40,127 bases of DNA from WHSM01 sp050701635. Its GTDB lineage: Bacteria; Actinomycetota; Actinomycetes; Mycobacteriales; Micromonosporaceae. Made by a program: the position numbers and the translations under genes. How positions within the stretch are numbered: the stretch's first letter is position 1; each line of letters starts with the position of its first letter. The stretch spans positions 1 through 40,127 of the forward strand of contig JBOGDF010000004.1 of the NCBI GenBank assembly GCA_050701635.1. Reading direction: 5' to 3'. Positions 7,984-15,622 of the stretch are shown here, piece after piece. The notes under the pieces were generated by a model, which saw only the letters and a program-made list of their open reading frames with translations, made no database searches and was not told where the DNA came from.

Positions 7984-8709
7984 GTGCAGCATCGAAAACG
8001 GAGCGGTCGCCATCTGGGGCGCCACCGCATCCCGTCGCCGCCGCGCAGCCGTTATGCCGCCGTAGTGACAAGCGCCGTCGTAGGCGCCGGCATGGTTGCC
8101 CTCGGCACCGCCGCCGCAATGCCCAGCAAGGCTCCCGACTCCGCCGCTCTCGCCGACAACGACCCCACGCTCGACCCGACGATGTCGGGTGCCGACGGCC
8201 TCGGTGAGGACCGCGGCTCGCTCGCGGACCGCAGCTCGCGTTCCGGTCGCAGCGCCACGCTCCCGCCGGGCAAGGCACAGGCCCCGCTGGACCTCTGGAC
8301 GCTCCCGGTCAAGAAATACAACCTGTCCTCGATGTACGGGCCCCGCTGGGGGACCAACCACAACGGCGTCGACCTCGCCGGCCCGTACGGCACCCCGATC
8401 TACGCGGCCCACAAGGGCGTCGTGGTGCGCTCCGAGTGGTACGGCGGCTACGGCTACGCGATCGACATCGACCACGGCAAGGGCGTCATCACCCGGTACG
8501 GCCACAACTCCACACTGCTGGTCGACGTCGGCGACTACGTCGACGCGGGTGACCAGATCGCCAAGATGGGCAGCACCGGCTACTCCACCGGCAACCACTC
8601 GCACTTCGAGGTCCGGATCGGTGACGAGCCGATCGACCCGGTCGCCTTCCTGCTCAAGCGCGGCGTCGACATCGCCAACCACAAAGACTCGATCTACGCC
8701 CCGCACTGA
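7984..8709 (+). CDS. Secreted or anchored M23-family metallopeptidase (LytM-type)
   Basis: A probable peptidoglycan endopeptidase of 241 residues. A basic N-terminus (MQHRKRSGRHLGRHR) is followed by a hydrophobic segment at about 24-45, a signal peptide or anchor. Next comes a 60-residue Ser/Asp/Arg linker, then the LytM domain from about 100. All zinc ligands and the catalytic histidine are present: His126 and Asp130 in NHNGVDLAG, and His205 and His207 in NHSHFEVR. The enzyme should therefore be active. GTG 7984 follows GGAGGG at five bases. It sits opposite pcrA, as does its M. tuberculosis counterpart Rv0950c. The exact bond cleaved cannot be read from sequence. Confidence 0.92.
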   Translation: MQHRKRSGRHLGRHRIPSPPRSRYAAVVTSAVVGAGMVALGTAAAMPSKAPDSAALADNDPTLDPTMSGADGLGEDRGSLADRSSRSGRSATLPPGKAQAPLDLWTLPVKKYNLSSMYGPRWGTNHNGVDLAGPYGTPIYAAHKGVVVRSEWYGGYGYAIDIDHGKGVITRYGHNSTLLVDVGDYVDAGDQIAKMGSTGYSTGNHSHFEVRIGDEPIDPVAFLLKRGVDIANHKDSIYAPH

Positions 8710-8753
8710 CCCCCCGCTCCACTGACCCGCCCCGTCTCGTCTGGACCGGGCAA

Positions 8754-8769
8754 TCGAACATTTGTTCTA
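8754..8769. promoter_or_regulatory. SOS (LexA) box-like palindrome in the gap between two convergent genes
   Basis: TCGAACATTTGTTCTA matches the actinobacterial LexA consensus TCGAAC-N4-GTTCGA at 11 of 12 fixed positions. It is placed oddly: the M23 gene ends at 8709 and the helicase gene ends at 8813, so no annotated gene starts beside it. It may drive an unannotated RNA, or be a chance match. Confidence 0.45.
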
Positions 8770-8812
8770 GAGTCTAACCAGTAGCCGGCGGCGCGCAACC
8801 CGTACCGCGAAA

Positions 8813-11245
8813 TCAGAGCTTCTGGATCGGGGCGTGCCGCAGCACCAGCCACATCACCTGGTCGCCGAAGTCGATCTGGGCCTGCATCCGGTCCCCCCGA
8901 CCCTGTACGGCGAGCACCCGCCCCAGGCCCCAACGGTCATGGTTGACCCGGTCGCCGGCCTCTAGCGACGGCACCTGGCGGCGGAGCTGGCTCGCGGGGC
9001 GTACCACCGAGGAATCCAGACCCAACCGCTCCGCGAGACCGCCGCTGCCACCGGTCCGTGACGAGGCGTCGCGCCCCCCGTAGCCGCCGCCACCTGACCA
9101 CGAGGTGTACGCCGCGTCGGTGCGCTCCCAGTGCACCAGGTCGTCTCCCAGCTCCTCCAGGAACCGGGACGCCGGGTTCATCTGCGGCTGCCCCCAGGCG
9201 GACCGGGTGACCGAACGGGAGACGTGCAGCCGCTGCCGGGCGCGGGTGATCCCCACGTACGCCAGCCGCCGCTCCTCCTCCAGCTCCCGGTTGTCGCCGA
9301 GCGAGCGCAGGTGCGGGAAGACGCCGTCCTCCATGCCGGTCAGGAACACCACCGGGAACTCCAGCCCCTTGGCGGTGTGCAGCGTCATCAGGGTGACCAC
9401 GCCCTGGTGGTCTTCGGCGTGCTCGGCGTCGGGCGGGATCTCGTCGGCGTCGGCGACCAGCGCGACCTGCTCCAGGAAACCCGCGAGATCTGCTTCTGGC
9501 AGGTCAGTGCCGGGCTCGGCCTCGGCGGCCACCGCCGCGACCCGCTCGGTGTACTCGCGGGCGACGCTCACCAGCTCCTGCAGGTTCTCCACTCTGGTGG
9601 CGTCCTGCGGGTCGTCGCTCGCCTCCAGCTCGGCCAGATAGCCGGAGCGGGTCAATACCGCCTCCAGGACCGCCTCAGGGGCCTCTACGGTGGCAAGCTG
9701 TCGCAGCTCGTCCATCATCGCGACGAACTCGCCGATCTGCTTGACGGCGCGGCTGGAGATGCCGGGCGCGCGGTCGGCCATCGGCAGCGCCGCCCCGAAG
9801 CTGATCTTCTCCCGGGACGCCAGCGCCTCGACGCACGCCTCCGCCCGGTCACCGATGCCGCGCCGCGGGGTGTTCAGGATGCGCCGCACGCTCACGGTGT
9901 CGTCGGGGTTGGCGATCGCCCGCAGGTACGCCAGCGCGTCGCGTACCTCTTTGCGCTCGTAGAACCGTACGCCGCCGACGATCTTGTACGGCAGCCCCAT
10001 CCGCATGAACACGTCCTCGAAGACGCGGGACTGCGCGTTCGTACGGTAGAAGATCGCCACGTCACCGAACCGGTAGCCTGGCTCCTCCGGCCCATTGCCG
10101 CCGTCGGCCAGCTTGTCGATCTCCCGGGCCACCCAGTCGGCTTCGCCGTGCTCGGTGTCGGCGACGTACCCGACGATCTTGTCCCCGTCGCCGGCCTCGC
10201 TCCACAGCCGCTTCGGCTTGCGCTCGGTGTTGCGCGAGATCACCTTGTTGGCGGCGCCCAGGATGTTCTGGGTGGAGCGGTAATTCTGCTCCAGCAGGAT
10301 GGTGCGGGCGTCGGGGTAGTCGCGTTCGAACTCCATGATGTTGCGGATCGTGGCGCCGCGGAACGCGTAGATCGACTGGTCCGCGTCACCCACCACGCAC
10401 AGCTCGGCGGCCGGCAGCTCGCCCGGGGCGCCGGGCTCGCCCACCGGCGCGACCAGCTCGCGGATCAGGGCGTACTGGGCGTGGTTGGTGTCCTGGTACT
10501 CGTCGACCAGGACGTGCCGGAACCGCCGCCGGTAGTGCTCCGCGACCTGCGGGAACGCCTGCAGCAGGTGCACCGTGGTCATGATCAGGTCGTCGAAGTC
10601 CAGTGCGTGCGCCTGCCGCAGCCGGGTCTGATACAGGGTGTACGCCTCGGCCACCGTACGTTGGGCGGGCCCTTCCGCCTTGTCGGTCCACGACTCGTGG
10701 TCGATCAGCTCGTTCTTCAGATTGCTCACCTGGTGCAGCAGGGCCCGCGGCGGATACCGCTTCGGGTCCAGGTCCAGCTCGCGGCCGACCAGGGTCATCA
10801 GCCGGCGGGAATCGTCGGCGTCGTAGATCGAGAAACTCGACTTCAGGCCGGCGTGCTTCGCCTCGGCGCGCAGGATCCGTACGCACGCCGAGTGGAACGT
10901 GGACACCCACATCATCCGGGCCCGGGGGCCGACCAGCGCCGCCACCCGGTCCTTCATCTCACCGGCGGCCTTGTTGGTGAACGTGATCGCCAGGATCTGT
11001 CCCGGGTGTACGGGCTTCGCGTCCCGCCGCGCCAGCTGGTACGCGATCCGGTGCGCCAGCACCCGGGTCTTCCCGGAGCCGGCGCCGGCCACGATCAGCA
11101 GCGGCGTACCGGTGTGCAGGACCGCGGCGCGCTGCTGGTCGTTGAGCCCCTCCAGCAGCCGGTCGGGGTCGAGCTGCGGCCGCCGCGGAGTGGGCTCGCG
11201 GGGCTGCTCGGGGGCGTCGGCGGGGATATCGGAGAGCGCATGCAT
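8813..11245 (-). CDS. pcrA: UvrD/PcrA-type superfamily 1A DNA helicase
   Basis: An ATP-dependent 3'-5' helicase for nucleotide excision and recombination repair and for clearing stalled RNA polymerase. The protein has 810 residues. It shows the Q motif LNDQQRAAV, Walker A GAGSGKT (54-60), motif II DEYQDTNHAQ, motif III VGDADQSIYAFRGA, motif IV LEQNYRST and motif VI YVGITRARQRLHV. The C-terminal 50 residues (RVNHDRWGLGRVLAV onward) form the Tudor-like PcrA domain known to contact RNA polymerase. ATG 11245 is chosen by family starts; TTG 11254 is possible, and no strong ribosome site is visible. By synteny it equals M. tuberculosis uvrD1 (Rv0949). Confidence 0.95.
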   Translation of the reverse strand: MHALSDIPADAPEQPREPTPRRPQLDPDRLLEGLNDQQRAAVLHTGTPLLIVAGAGSGKTRVLAHRIAYQLARRDAKPVHPGQILAITFTNKAAGEMKDRVAALVGPRARMMWVSTFHSACVRILRAEAKHAGLKSSFSIYDADDSRRLMTLVGRELDLDPKRYPPRALLHQVSNLKNELIDHESWTDKAEGPAQRTVAEAYTLYQTRLRQAHALDFDDLIMTTVHLLQAFPQVAEHYRRRFRHVLVDEYQDTNHAQYALIRELVAPVGEPGAPGELPAAELCVVGDADQSIYAFRGATIRNIMEFERDYPDARTILLEQNYRSTQNILGAANKVISRNTERKPKRLWSEAGDGDKIVGYVADTEHGEADWVAREIDKLADGGNGPEEPGYRFGDVAIFYRTNAQSRVFEDVFMRMGLPYKIVGGVRFYERKEVRDALAYLRAIANPDDTVSVRRILNTPRRGIGDRAEACVEALASREKISFGAALPMADRAPGISSRAVKQIGEFVAMMDELRQLATVEAPEAVLEAVLTRSGYLAELEASDDPQDATRVENLQELVSVAREYTERVAAVAAEAEPGTDLPEADLAGFLEQVALVADADEIPPDAEHAEDHQGVVTLMTLHTAKGLEFPVVFLTGMEDGVFPHLRSLGDNRELEEERRLAYVGITRARQRLHVSRSVTRSAWGQPQMNPASRFLEELGDDLVHWERTDAAYTSWSGGGGYGGRDASSRTGGSGGLAERLGLDSSVVRPASQLRRQVPSLEAGDRVNHDRWGLGRVLAVQGRGDRMQAQIDFGDQVMWLVLRHAPIQKL

Positions 11246-11305
11246 GGCCCGCAAAGTCTATTCCGCCGCTGGGACACAACGCCCACCCGCCGCGCCCGCC
11301 CACCC

Positions 11306-11412
11306 AACGCCGGATGCCAGACGCCGACTGGCAAGGCCGCACAAGCCGCCGCGTGCGAATTGTGCACGCAAGGCGCGGAGAACGCAGCCAGTCGGCGTCT
11401 GGCGCCGGCGTT
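11306..11412. repeat. Structured palindromic repeat, copy A
   Basis: An imperfect hairpin of about 107 bases lying against the stop codon of the OppF-type gene (TAA at 11411-11413). The outer arms are AACGCCGG (11306-11313) with CCGGCGTT (11405-11412). Next come GCCAGACGCCGACTGGC (11316-11332) and GCCAGTCGGCGTCTGGC (11387-11403), 17 bp and perfect. The centre CGCACAAGCCGCC (11338-11350) - hairpin GCGTGC/GCACGC - AAGGCGCGGAGAACGC (11370-11385) aligns with copy B at 18661-18757 without gaps. Given its place it probably also ends the opp transcript ahead of pcrA. Confidence 0.75.
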
Positions 11413-12469
11413 AGTCGACCGCGTGGACCACGTCGCGTTCTTCGGCGAAGTGGCATGCGCTCGGGTGGCTGGAGCCGTCACGTACCTGCAGCGGCGGCTC
11501 GTCGGTGGCGCACAGCTCCTGCGCCTTCCAGCACCGGGTACGGAACCGGCAACCCGACGGCGGGTTGGCCGGCGACGGCACGTCACCCTCGAGCACGATC
11601 TGGTCCCGGTGCCCGCGCAGTGTCGGGTCCGGCACCGGCACCGCGGAGAGCAGCGCCTGGGTGTACGGGTGCGTCGGGTGGTCGTAGATGTCGAGGTCCT
11701 GCCCGATCTCGACCACCTTGCCGAGGTACATCACCGCCACCCGGTCGGAGATGTGGCGTACCACCGACAGGTCGTGGGCGATGAAGATGTACGACAGCCC
11801 CAGCTCGTCCTGCAGCTCCTCGAGCAGGTTGACCACCTGAGCCTGGATCGACACGTCGAGCGCGGAGACCGGCTCGTCGCAGATCAGGATCTCCGGCTTG
11901 AGCGCCAGCGACCGGGCGATCCCGATCCGCTGCCGCTGGCCGCCGGAGAACTGGTGCGGATACCGGTTGATGTGATCGGGGTTGAGCCCCACCAGATCGA
12001 TCAGCTCCTGCACCCGGCGCCGGCGGTCCCGGGCGGGCGCCACATCGGGGTGGATGTTGAACGGCTCCCCGACGATGTCACCGACCGTCATCCGCGGATT
12101 CAGCGAGGTGTACGGGTCCTGGAACACCATCTGGATGTTGCGCCGGGCCTTGGTGAGCTCCCGGCCGCGAAGCTTGGACATGTTCTGGCCCCGTACGGTG
12201 ATCTCGCCGCTGGTCCGCTTCTCGAGCCCGACCAGCAGCTTGGCCAGCGTCGACTTGCCGCAACCGGACTCGCCGACCACGCCCAGCGTCTCGCCGCGCC
12301 GCAGCGTCAGGTTGACGCCGTCGACCGCCTTCACCTCGCCGATCTTCCGCTTGAACACGATGCCCCGGGTGATCGGGAAGTACTTCACCAGATCGCGTAC
12401 CTCGAGGACGAGATCGCTCGGCCGCGCGCCCGGAGTCGCCGTACCGGCTGTCACTGACACGTCGGTCAT
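11411..12469 (-). CDS. Peptide ABC transporter ATP-binding protein, OppF/DppF type
   Basis: The second ATPase of an oligopeptide/dipeptide importer, with 352 residues. It shows Walker A GESGCGKST, Q-loop MVFQDPYTSLNP, ABC signature FSGGQRQRIGIARS, Walker B ILICDEPVSALD and the H-loop AHDLSVV. The C-terminal oligopeptide-type extension carries the cysteine cluster GCRFRTRCWKAQELC that in relatives binds an iron-sulfur cluster. ATG 12469 overlaps the preceding ATPase stop by four bases, so the two ATPases are translationally coupled and probably form the heterodimer. It is the last gene of the five-gene operon. Confidence 0.93.
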   Translation of the reverse strand: MTDVSVTAGTATPGARPSDLVLEVRDLVKYFPITRGIVFKRKIGEVKAVDGVNLTLRRGETLGVVGESGCGKSTLAKLLVGLEKRTSGEITVRGQNMSKLRGRELTKARRNIQMVFQDPYTSLNPRMTVGDIVGEPFNIHPDVAPARDRRRRVQELIDLVGLNPDHINRYPHQFSGGQRQRIGIARSLALKPEILICDEPVSALDVSIQAQVVNLLEELQDELGLSYIFIAHDLSVVRHISDRVAVMYLGKVVEIGQDLDIYDHPTHPYTQALLSAVPVPDPTLRGHRDQIVLEGDVPSPANPPSGCRFRTRCWKAQELCATDEPPLQVRDGSSHPSACHFAEERDVVHAVD

Positions 12470-13551
12470 TGCGCGATGACCTCCTCCCAGTAGTGGCAGG
12501 CGCTAGCCCGCGGGTTGCCCTTGGAATCGGCCGGACCGTGCCCCTCGATCGGGTACAGCGGTGGCAGCTCGCTACGGCAGCGGTCCTTGGCGAACCGGCA
12601 CCGCGGTGCGAAGTTGCAGCCCGGCGGCAGGTTGGTCAGCGCCGGCGGCAACCCCTTGATCACATTGAGCTGCTGGCCCTTCAGGTCGACCCGCGGGATC
12701 GACTCCAACAGCGCCTTGGTGTACGGATGCGCCGGCGTCGAGTAGATGTCGTACACCGCCGCCCGTTCCACCGCGCGACCCGCATACATCACCGTGATCC
12801 GGTCCGCCACGTCGGCGACCACACCCATGTCGTGGGTAATCAGGATCATGCCCATGTTGCGTTCCCGCTGCAGCTCGGCGAGCAGGTTCATCACCTGGGC
12901 CTGCACCGTCACGTCCAGCGCCGTGGTCGGCTCGTCCGCGATCAGTACGTCCGGGTCCAACGCCAGCGCCATCGCGATCATCACGCGCTGCCGCATACCG
13001 CCGGAGAACTGGTGCGGGTAGTCGTTCACCCGCTGCCGGGCCGCCGGGATCTTCACCAGATCCAGCGACTCGATCGCCTTCTTCCTCGCCTCCGAGCGGG
13101 ACATGCCGCGGTGCACCCGGAACAGCTCGCCGAGCTGGAAGCCCACCGAAAACACCGGGTTGAGCGCCGAGAGCGCGTCCTGGAACACCATCGCGATGTT
13201 GTTGGCGCGCGCTTTGCGGCGCTCCTCCACCGAGACCTTGAGCAGGTCGACGCCCCGGTAGAGGACCTCGCCGCCGGTCACGAACCCCGGCGGGGTGTCG
13301 ATGATGCCCATCACCGCCTGCGCGGTGACGCTCTTGCCGCAGCCGGACTCACCGAGGATGGCCAGCGTCTCGCCGGCCTCCACGCTGAAGCTCACGCCGT
13401 TGACGGCGTTGGCGATGCCGTACCGGGTGCGGAACTCCACCTTGAGATCGCGTACGTCCAGCAGCGTCGCCTTCGGGTCCACGTCGGCGAGCCGGGTGTG
13501 CCGCCTGCCCTTGGCCTTGGCCGGGGTCGTGTCAGTGTGCGTCACGGTCAC
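12466..13551 (-). CDS. Peptide ABC transporter ATP-binding protein, OppD/DppD type
   Basis: The first ATPase of the importer, with 361 residues. It has Walker A GESGCGKSV, Q-loop MVFQDALSALNP, signature FSGGMRQRVMIAMALA, Walker B VLIADEPTTALD and H-loop THDMGVV. A Cys-containing C-terminal extension (GCNFAPRCRFAKDRC) is present. GTG 13551 begins one base after the upstream permease stop. The 30-residue basic N-terminal extension (KAKGRRHTRL) before the ABC domain is slightly longer than usual. It is part of the same minus-strand operon. Confidence 0.93.
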   Translation of the reverse strand: MTVTHTDTTPAKAKGRRHTRLADVDPKATLLDVRDLKVEFRTRYGIANAVNGVSFSVEAGETLAILGESGCGKSVTAQAVMGIIDTPPGFVTGGEVLYRGVDLLKVSVEERRKARANNIAMVFQDALSALNPVFSVGFQLGELFRVHRGMSRSEARKKAIESLDLVKIPAARQRVNDYPHQFSGGMRQRVMIAMALALDPDVLIADEPTTALDVTVQAQVMNLLAELQRERNMGMILITHDMGVVADVADRITVMYAGRAVERAAVYDIYSTPAHPYTKALLESIPRVDLKGQQLNVIKGLPPALTNLPPGCNFAPRCRFAKDRCRSELPPLYPIEGHGPADSKGNPRASACHYWEEVIAQ

Positions 13552-13552
13552 C

Positions 13553-14521
13553 TCACCGCAGCTTCGGGTCGAGAGCGTCGCGTGCCGCGTCGCCCATCAG
13601 GATGAAGGAGAGCACCGTCGCCACCAGGAAGAACACCGGTACGAGCAGCAGGTGCGGGATGCCGCTGAGCACCCAGTCGGTGCCATCGGTGATCATCGTG
13701 CCCCAGGAGACGGTGGGCGCCCGCAGGCCGACACCGATGAAGGTCAGCGCCCCTTCCGCGCCGACGAAGCCGCCCAACGCGATGGTGGCGACCACGATCA
13801 CCGGAGCGATCGCGTTCGGCAGTACGTGCCGGAAGATGATCCGGATGTCGGACGCCCCCAACGAGCGGGCCGCCTGCACGTAGTCCATGCCCTTCGTCGC
13901 GATCACGCTGGCGCGCATGATCCGGAAGGTGGTCGGCCAACCCAGCACAATCAGCGCGAACACCACGCCCCAGACCGTACGGGACTCCAGCAGGGACAGC
14001 AGCACGATGGCGCCCAGCAGGAACGGCAGCCCCAGCACCATGTCGGTGAACCGGGAAAGGATCATGTCCAGCCAGCCACCGTAGTAGCCGGAGAGGATAC
14101 CGACCAGGCCGCCGATCAGCACCGTGCCGAGGGTCGCCATCACCGCCACCGCGATCGACGGGCCGGCGCCGTAGATGACATGCGAGTAGTAGTCGCAGCC
14201 CAGGATGCTCTGGCCGAAGATGTGGTCGCCGGTCGGCGCGTCACTGCCGAACCTCAGCGTGCACTTGTCGGGATCCGTACTGGTCCACAGCCACGGCATC
14301 GCGGCCATCGACATCACGGCCAGCACGACGACGGACGAGATCACGAACACCGGGTTGCGGATCAGCTCACGGCCCGCGTCGGCCCACAGGCTGGCGTTGC
14401 GCTCCTTGCTGGGAGCACCGCCCGGCGTGCCAGGCGCGGTGTCCGCCGCGGCCGACGCCTCCGACGGCGCCGCTGCCGGTGAGAAGCCGGCGAACGGGTT
14501 GACTTGAGAGGGGTCAGTCAA
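13553..14521 (-). CDS. Peptide ABC transporter permease, OppC/DppC type
   Basis: An inner-membrane permease of 322 residues. After an unstructured 40-residue Ala/Pro/Ser N-terminus comes an OppC-type N-terminal helix (NPVFVISSVVVLAVMSM). Five further segments make up the binding-protein-dependent transport domain, with the EAA loop visible as YVQAARSLGASDIRIIFRHVLPN. TTG 14521 is taken as the start because GAGGA lies six bases before it and it overlaps the oppB-type stop by eight bases. An upstream TTG at 14539 would overlap by 26 bases. Confidence 0.9.
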   Translation of the reverse strand: MTDPSQVNPFAGFSPAAAPSEASAAADTAPGTPGGAPSKERNASLWADAGRELIRNPVFVISSVVVLAVMSMAAMPWLWTSTDPDKCTLRFGSDAPTGDHIFGQSILGCDYYSHVIYGAGPSIAVAVMATLGTVLIGGLVGILSGYYGGWLDMILSRFTDMVLGLPFLLGAIVLLSLLESRTVWGVVFALIVLGWPTTFRIMRASVIATKGMDYVQAARSLGASDIRIIFRHVLPNAIAPVIVVATIALGGFVGAEGALTFIGVGLRAPTVSWGTMITDGTDWVLSGIPHLLLVPVFFLVATVLSFILMGDAARDALDPKLR

Positions 14522-15515
14522 GGCGAATCCTCGGGTCAAGGACGGCGTACAGCACGTCCACCAACAGGTTGACCACCAGGTAGACGGCCACCAGGAAGGT
14601 GACCAGCGGGACCGTCACCGGGCCCTCGTTGCGCTGCACCGACTCTACGATCTCACTGCCGATGCCGGGGATGTTGAAGATGGTCTCGGTGATCACGGCA
14701 CCGCCGATCAGCGTGCCGAAGGCCAGCCCCAGGTCGGTGACCACCGGGATCAGGGAGTTGCGCAGGGTGTGGATGCCGATCACGCGCCGTCGCGGCAGAC
14801 CCTTGGCGGTCGCGGTACGCACGTAGTCGCCGCGCAGGTTCTCCATCAGGGAGGTACGGGTCAGCCGCGCGGTGGTCGCCAAGCTGATCGTGGCCAGCAC
14901 GATGCCCGGGATGATCAGACTGAGCGTGGGATAAGTGCTCTTGTAGGTCACCGACACCATGCCTAACAAGGTGTCCGAGACCCAGTCCTGACCTCGCATC
15001 CACTTCGCGCCCGGGGCGATGGTCAACTGCACCACGCCACCCAGGACGAAGACCGGCACCGAGATCGCCAGCACCGTCGAGATCTTGACCACGTAGTCGA
15101 TGAAGCTGCCGCTGCGCAGCCCCGCCAGGACACCGGCGAGCAGACCGATCACGATCTGGATGGTGATCGCGATCAGCGCCAGCCGCACCGTCACCGGCAG
15201 CGCGTCTCCGAGGATCTCGGTGACCGGCCGGCCGTTGTAGTCCGTGCCGAGGTCGCCGACGGCAAGCTTGCCGACCCGCTCGAAGAACAGCCCGATACAC
15301 GGGTCACCGGTGCGAGTCAGACACGGGTCGTCGGTGTTGAACAGCTTCTTGACCGCCGCCAGCATCTCGGGGCTCGGCGTACGGTCGCCGAAGAACGCCC
15401 TGGCGGGGTTGCCGTTCAGCTGAATCCCCAACACCACCATGTAGTGCAGCAGGGCGATCGAGCCGAGCAGGGTGGGGATGAACAGGAGCAGCCGCCGGAT
15501 GACGTAGCGCCCCAT
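14514..15515 (-). CDS. Peptide ABC transporter permease, OppB/DppB type
   Basis: An inner-membrane permease of 333 residues starting MGRYVIRRLLLFIPTLLGS, the classic OppB/DppB N-terminal helix. A long extracytoplasmic loop (about 40-100) contains two cysteines (DPCLTRTGDPC) that could form a disulfide. The EAA loop is YVRTATAKGLPRRRVIGIHTLRN. ATG 15515 follows a strong GGAGG ribosome site. It pairs with the OppC-type permease to form the channel. Confidence 0.93.
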   Translation of the reverse strand: MGRYVIRRLLLFIPTLLGSIALLHYMVVLGIQLNGNPARAFFGDRTPSPEMLAAVKKLFNTDDPCLTRTGDPCIGLFFERVGKLAVGDLGTDYNGRPVTEILGDALPVTVRLALIAITIQIVIGLLAGVLAGLRSGSFIDYVVKISTVLAISVPVFVLGGVVQLTIAPGAKWMRGQDWVSDTLLGMVSVTYKSTYPTLSLIIPGIVLATISLATTARLTRTSLMENLRGDYVRTATAKGLPRRRVIGIHTLRNSLIPVVTDLGLAFGTLIGGAVITETIFNIPGIGSEIVESVQRNEGPVTVPLVTFLVAVYLVVNLLVDVLYAVLDPRIRLD

Positions 15516-15542
15516 CTCTACTACCTCCTACCAGGGATGTGT

Positions 15543-15588
15543 CACGGCGGTAGCCGACGCCTTCAATTCTGCGCCGGCTACCGCCGTG
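15543..15588 (-). terminator. Strong stem-loop between the binding-protein gene and the first permease gene
   Basis: CACGGCGGTAGCCG (15543-15556) pairs perfectly with CGGCTACCGCCGTG (15575-15588) over 14 bp. A further CGC/GCG pair follows inside after a mismatch. It lies in the 107-base gap between two co-directional genes of one operon. It most likely stabilises the upstream mRNA or partly terminates it, giving more binding protein than permease, as in other Opp systems. Confidence 0.7.
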
Positions 15589-15622
15589 CCGTTACGTGTT
15601 GACCTGACCTATAACCCCTGGA

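Noticed and set aside
9131..12457. A 1108-codon plus-strand open frame across pcrA and the OppF-type gene
   Set aside because: It is a shadow frame. It spans two real genes and a repeat, with no recognisable domain.
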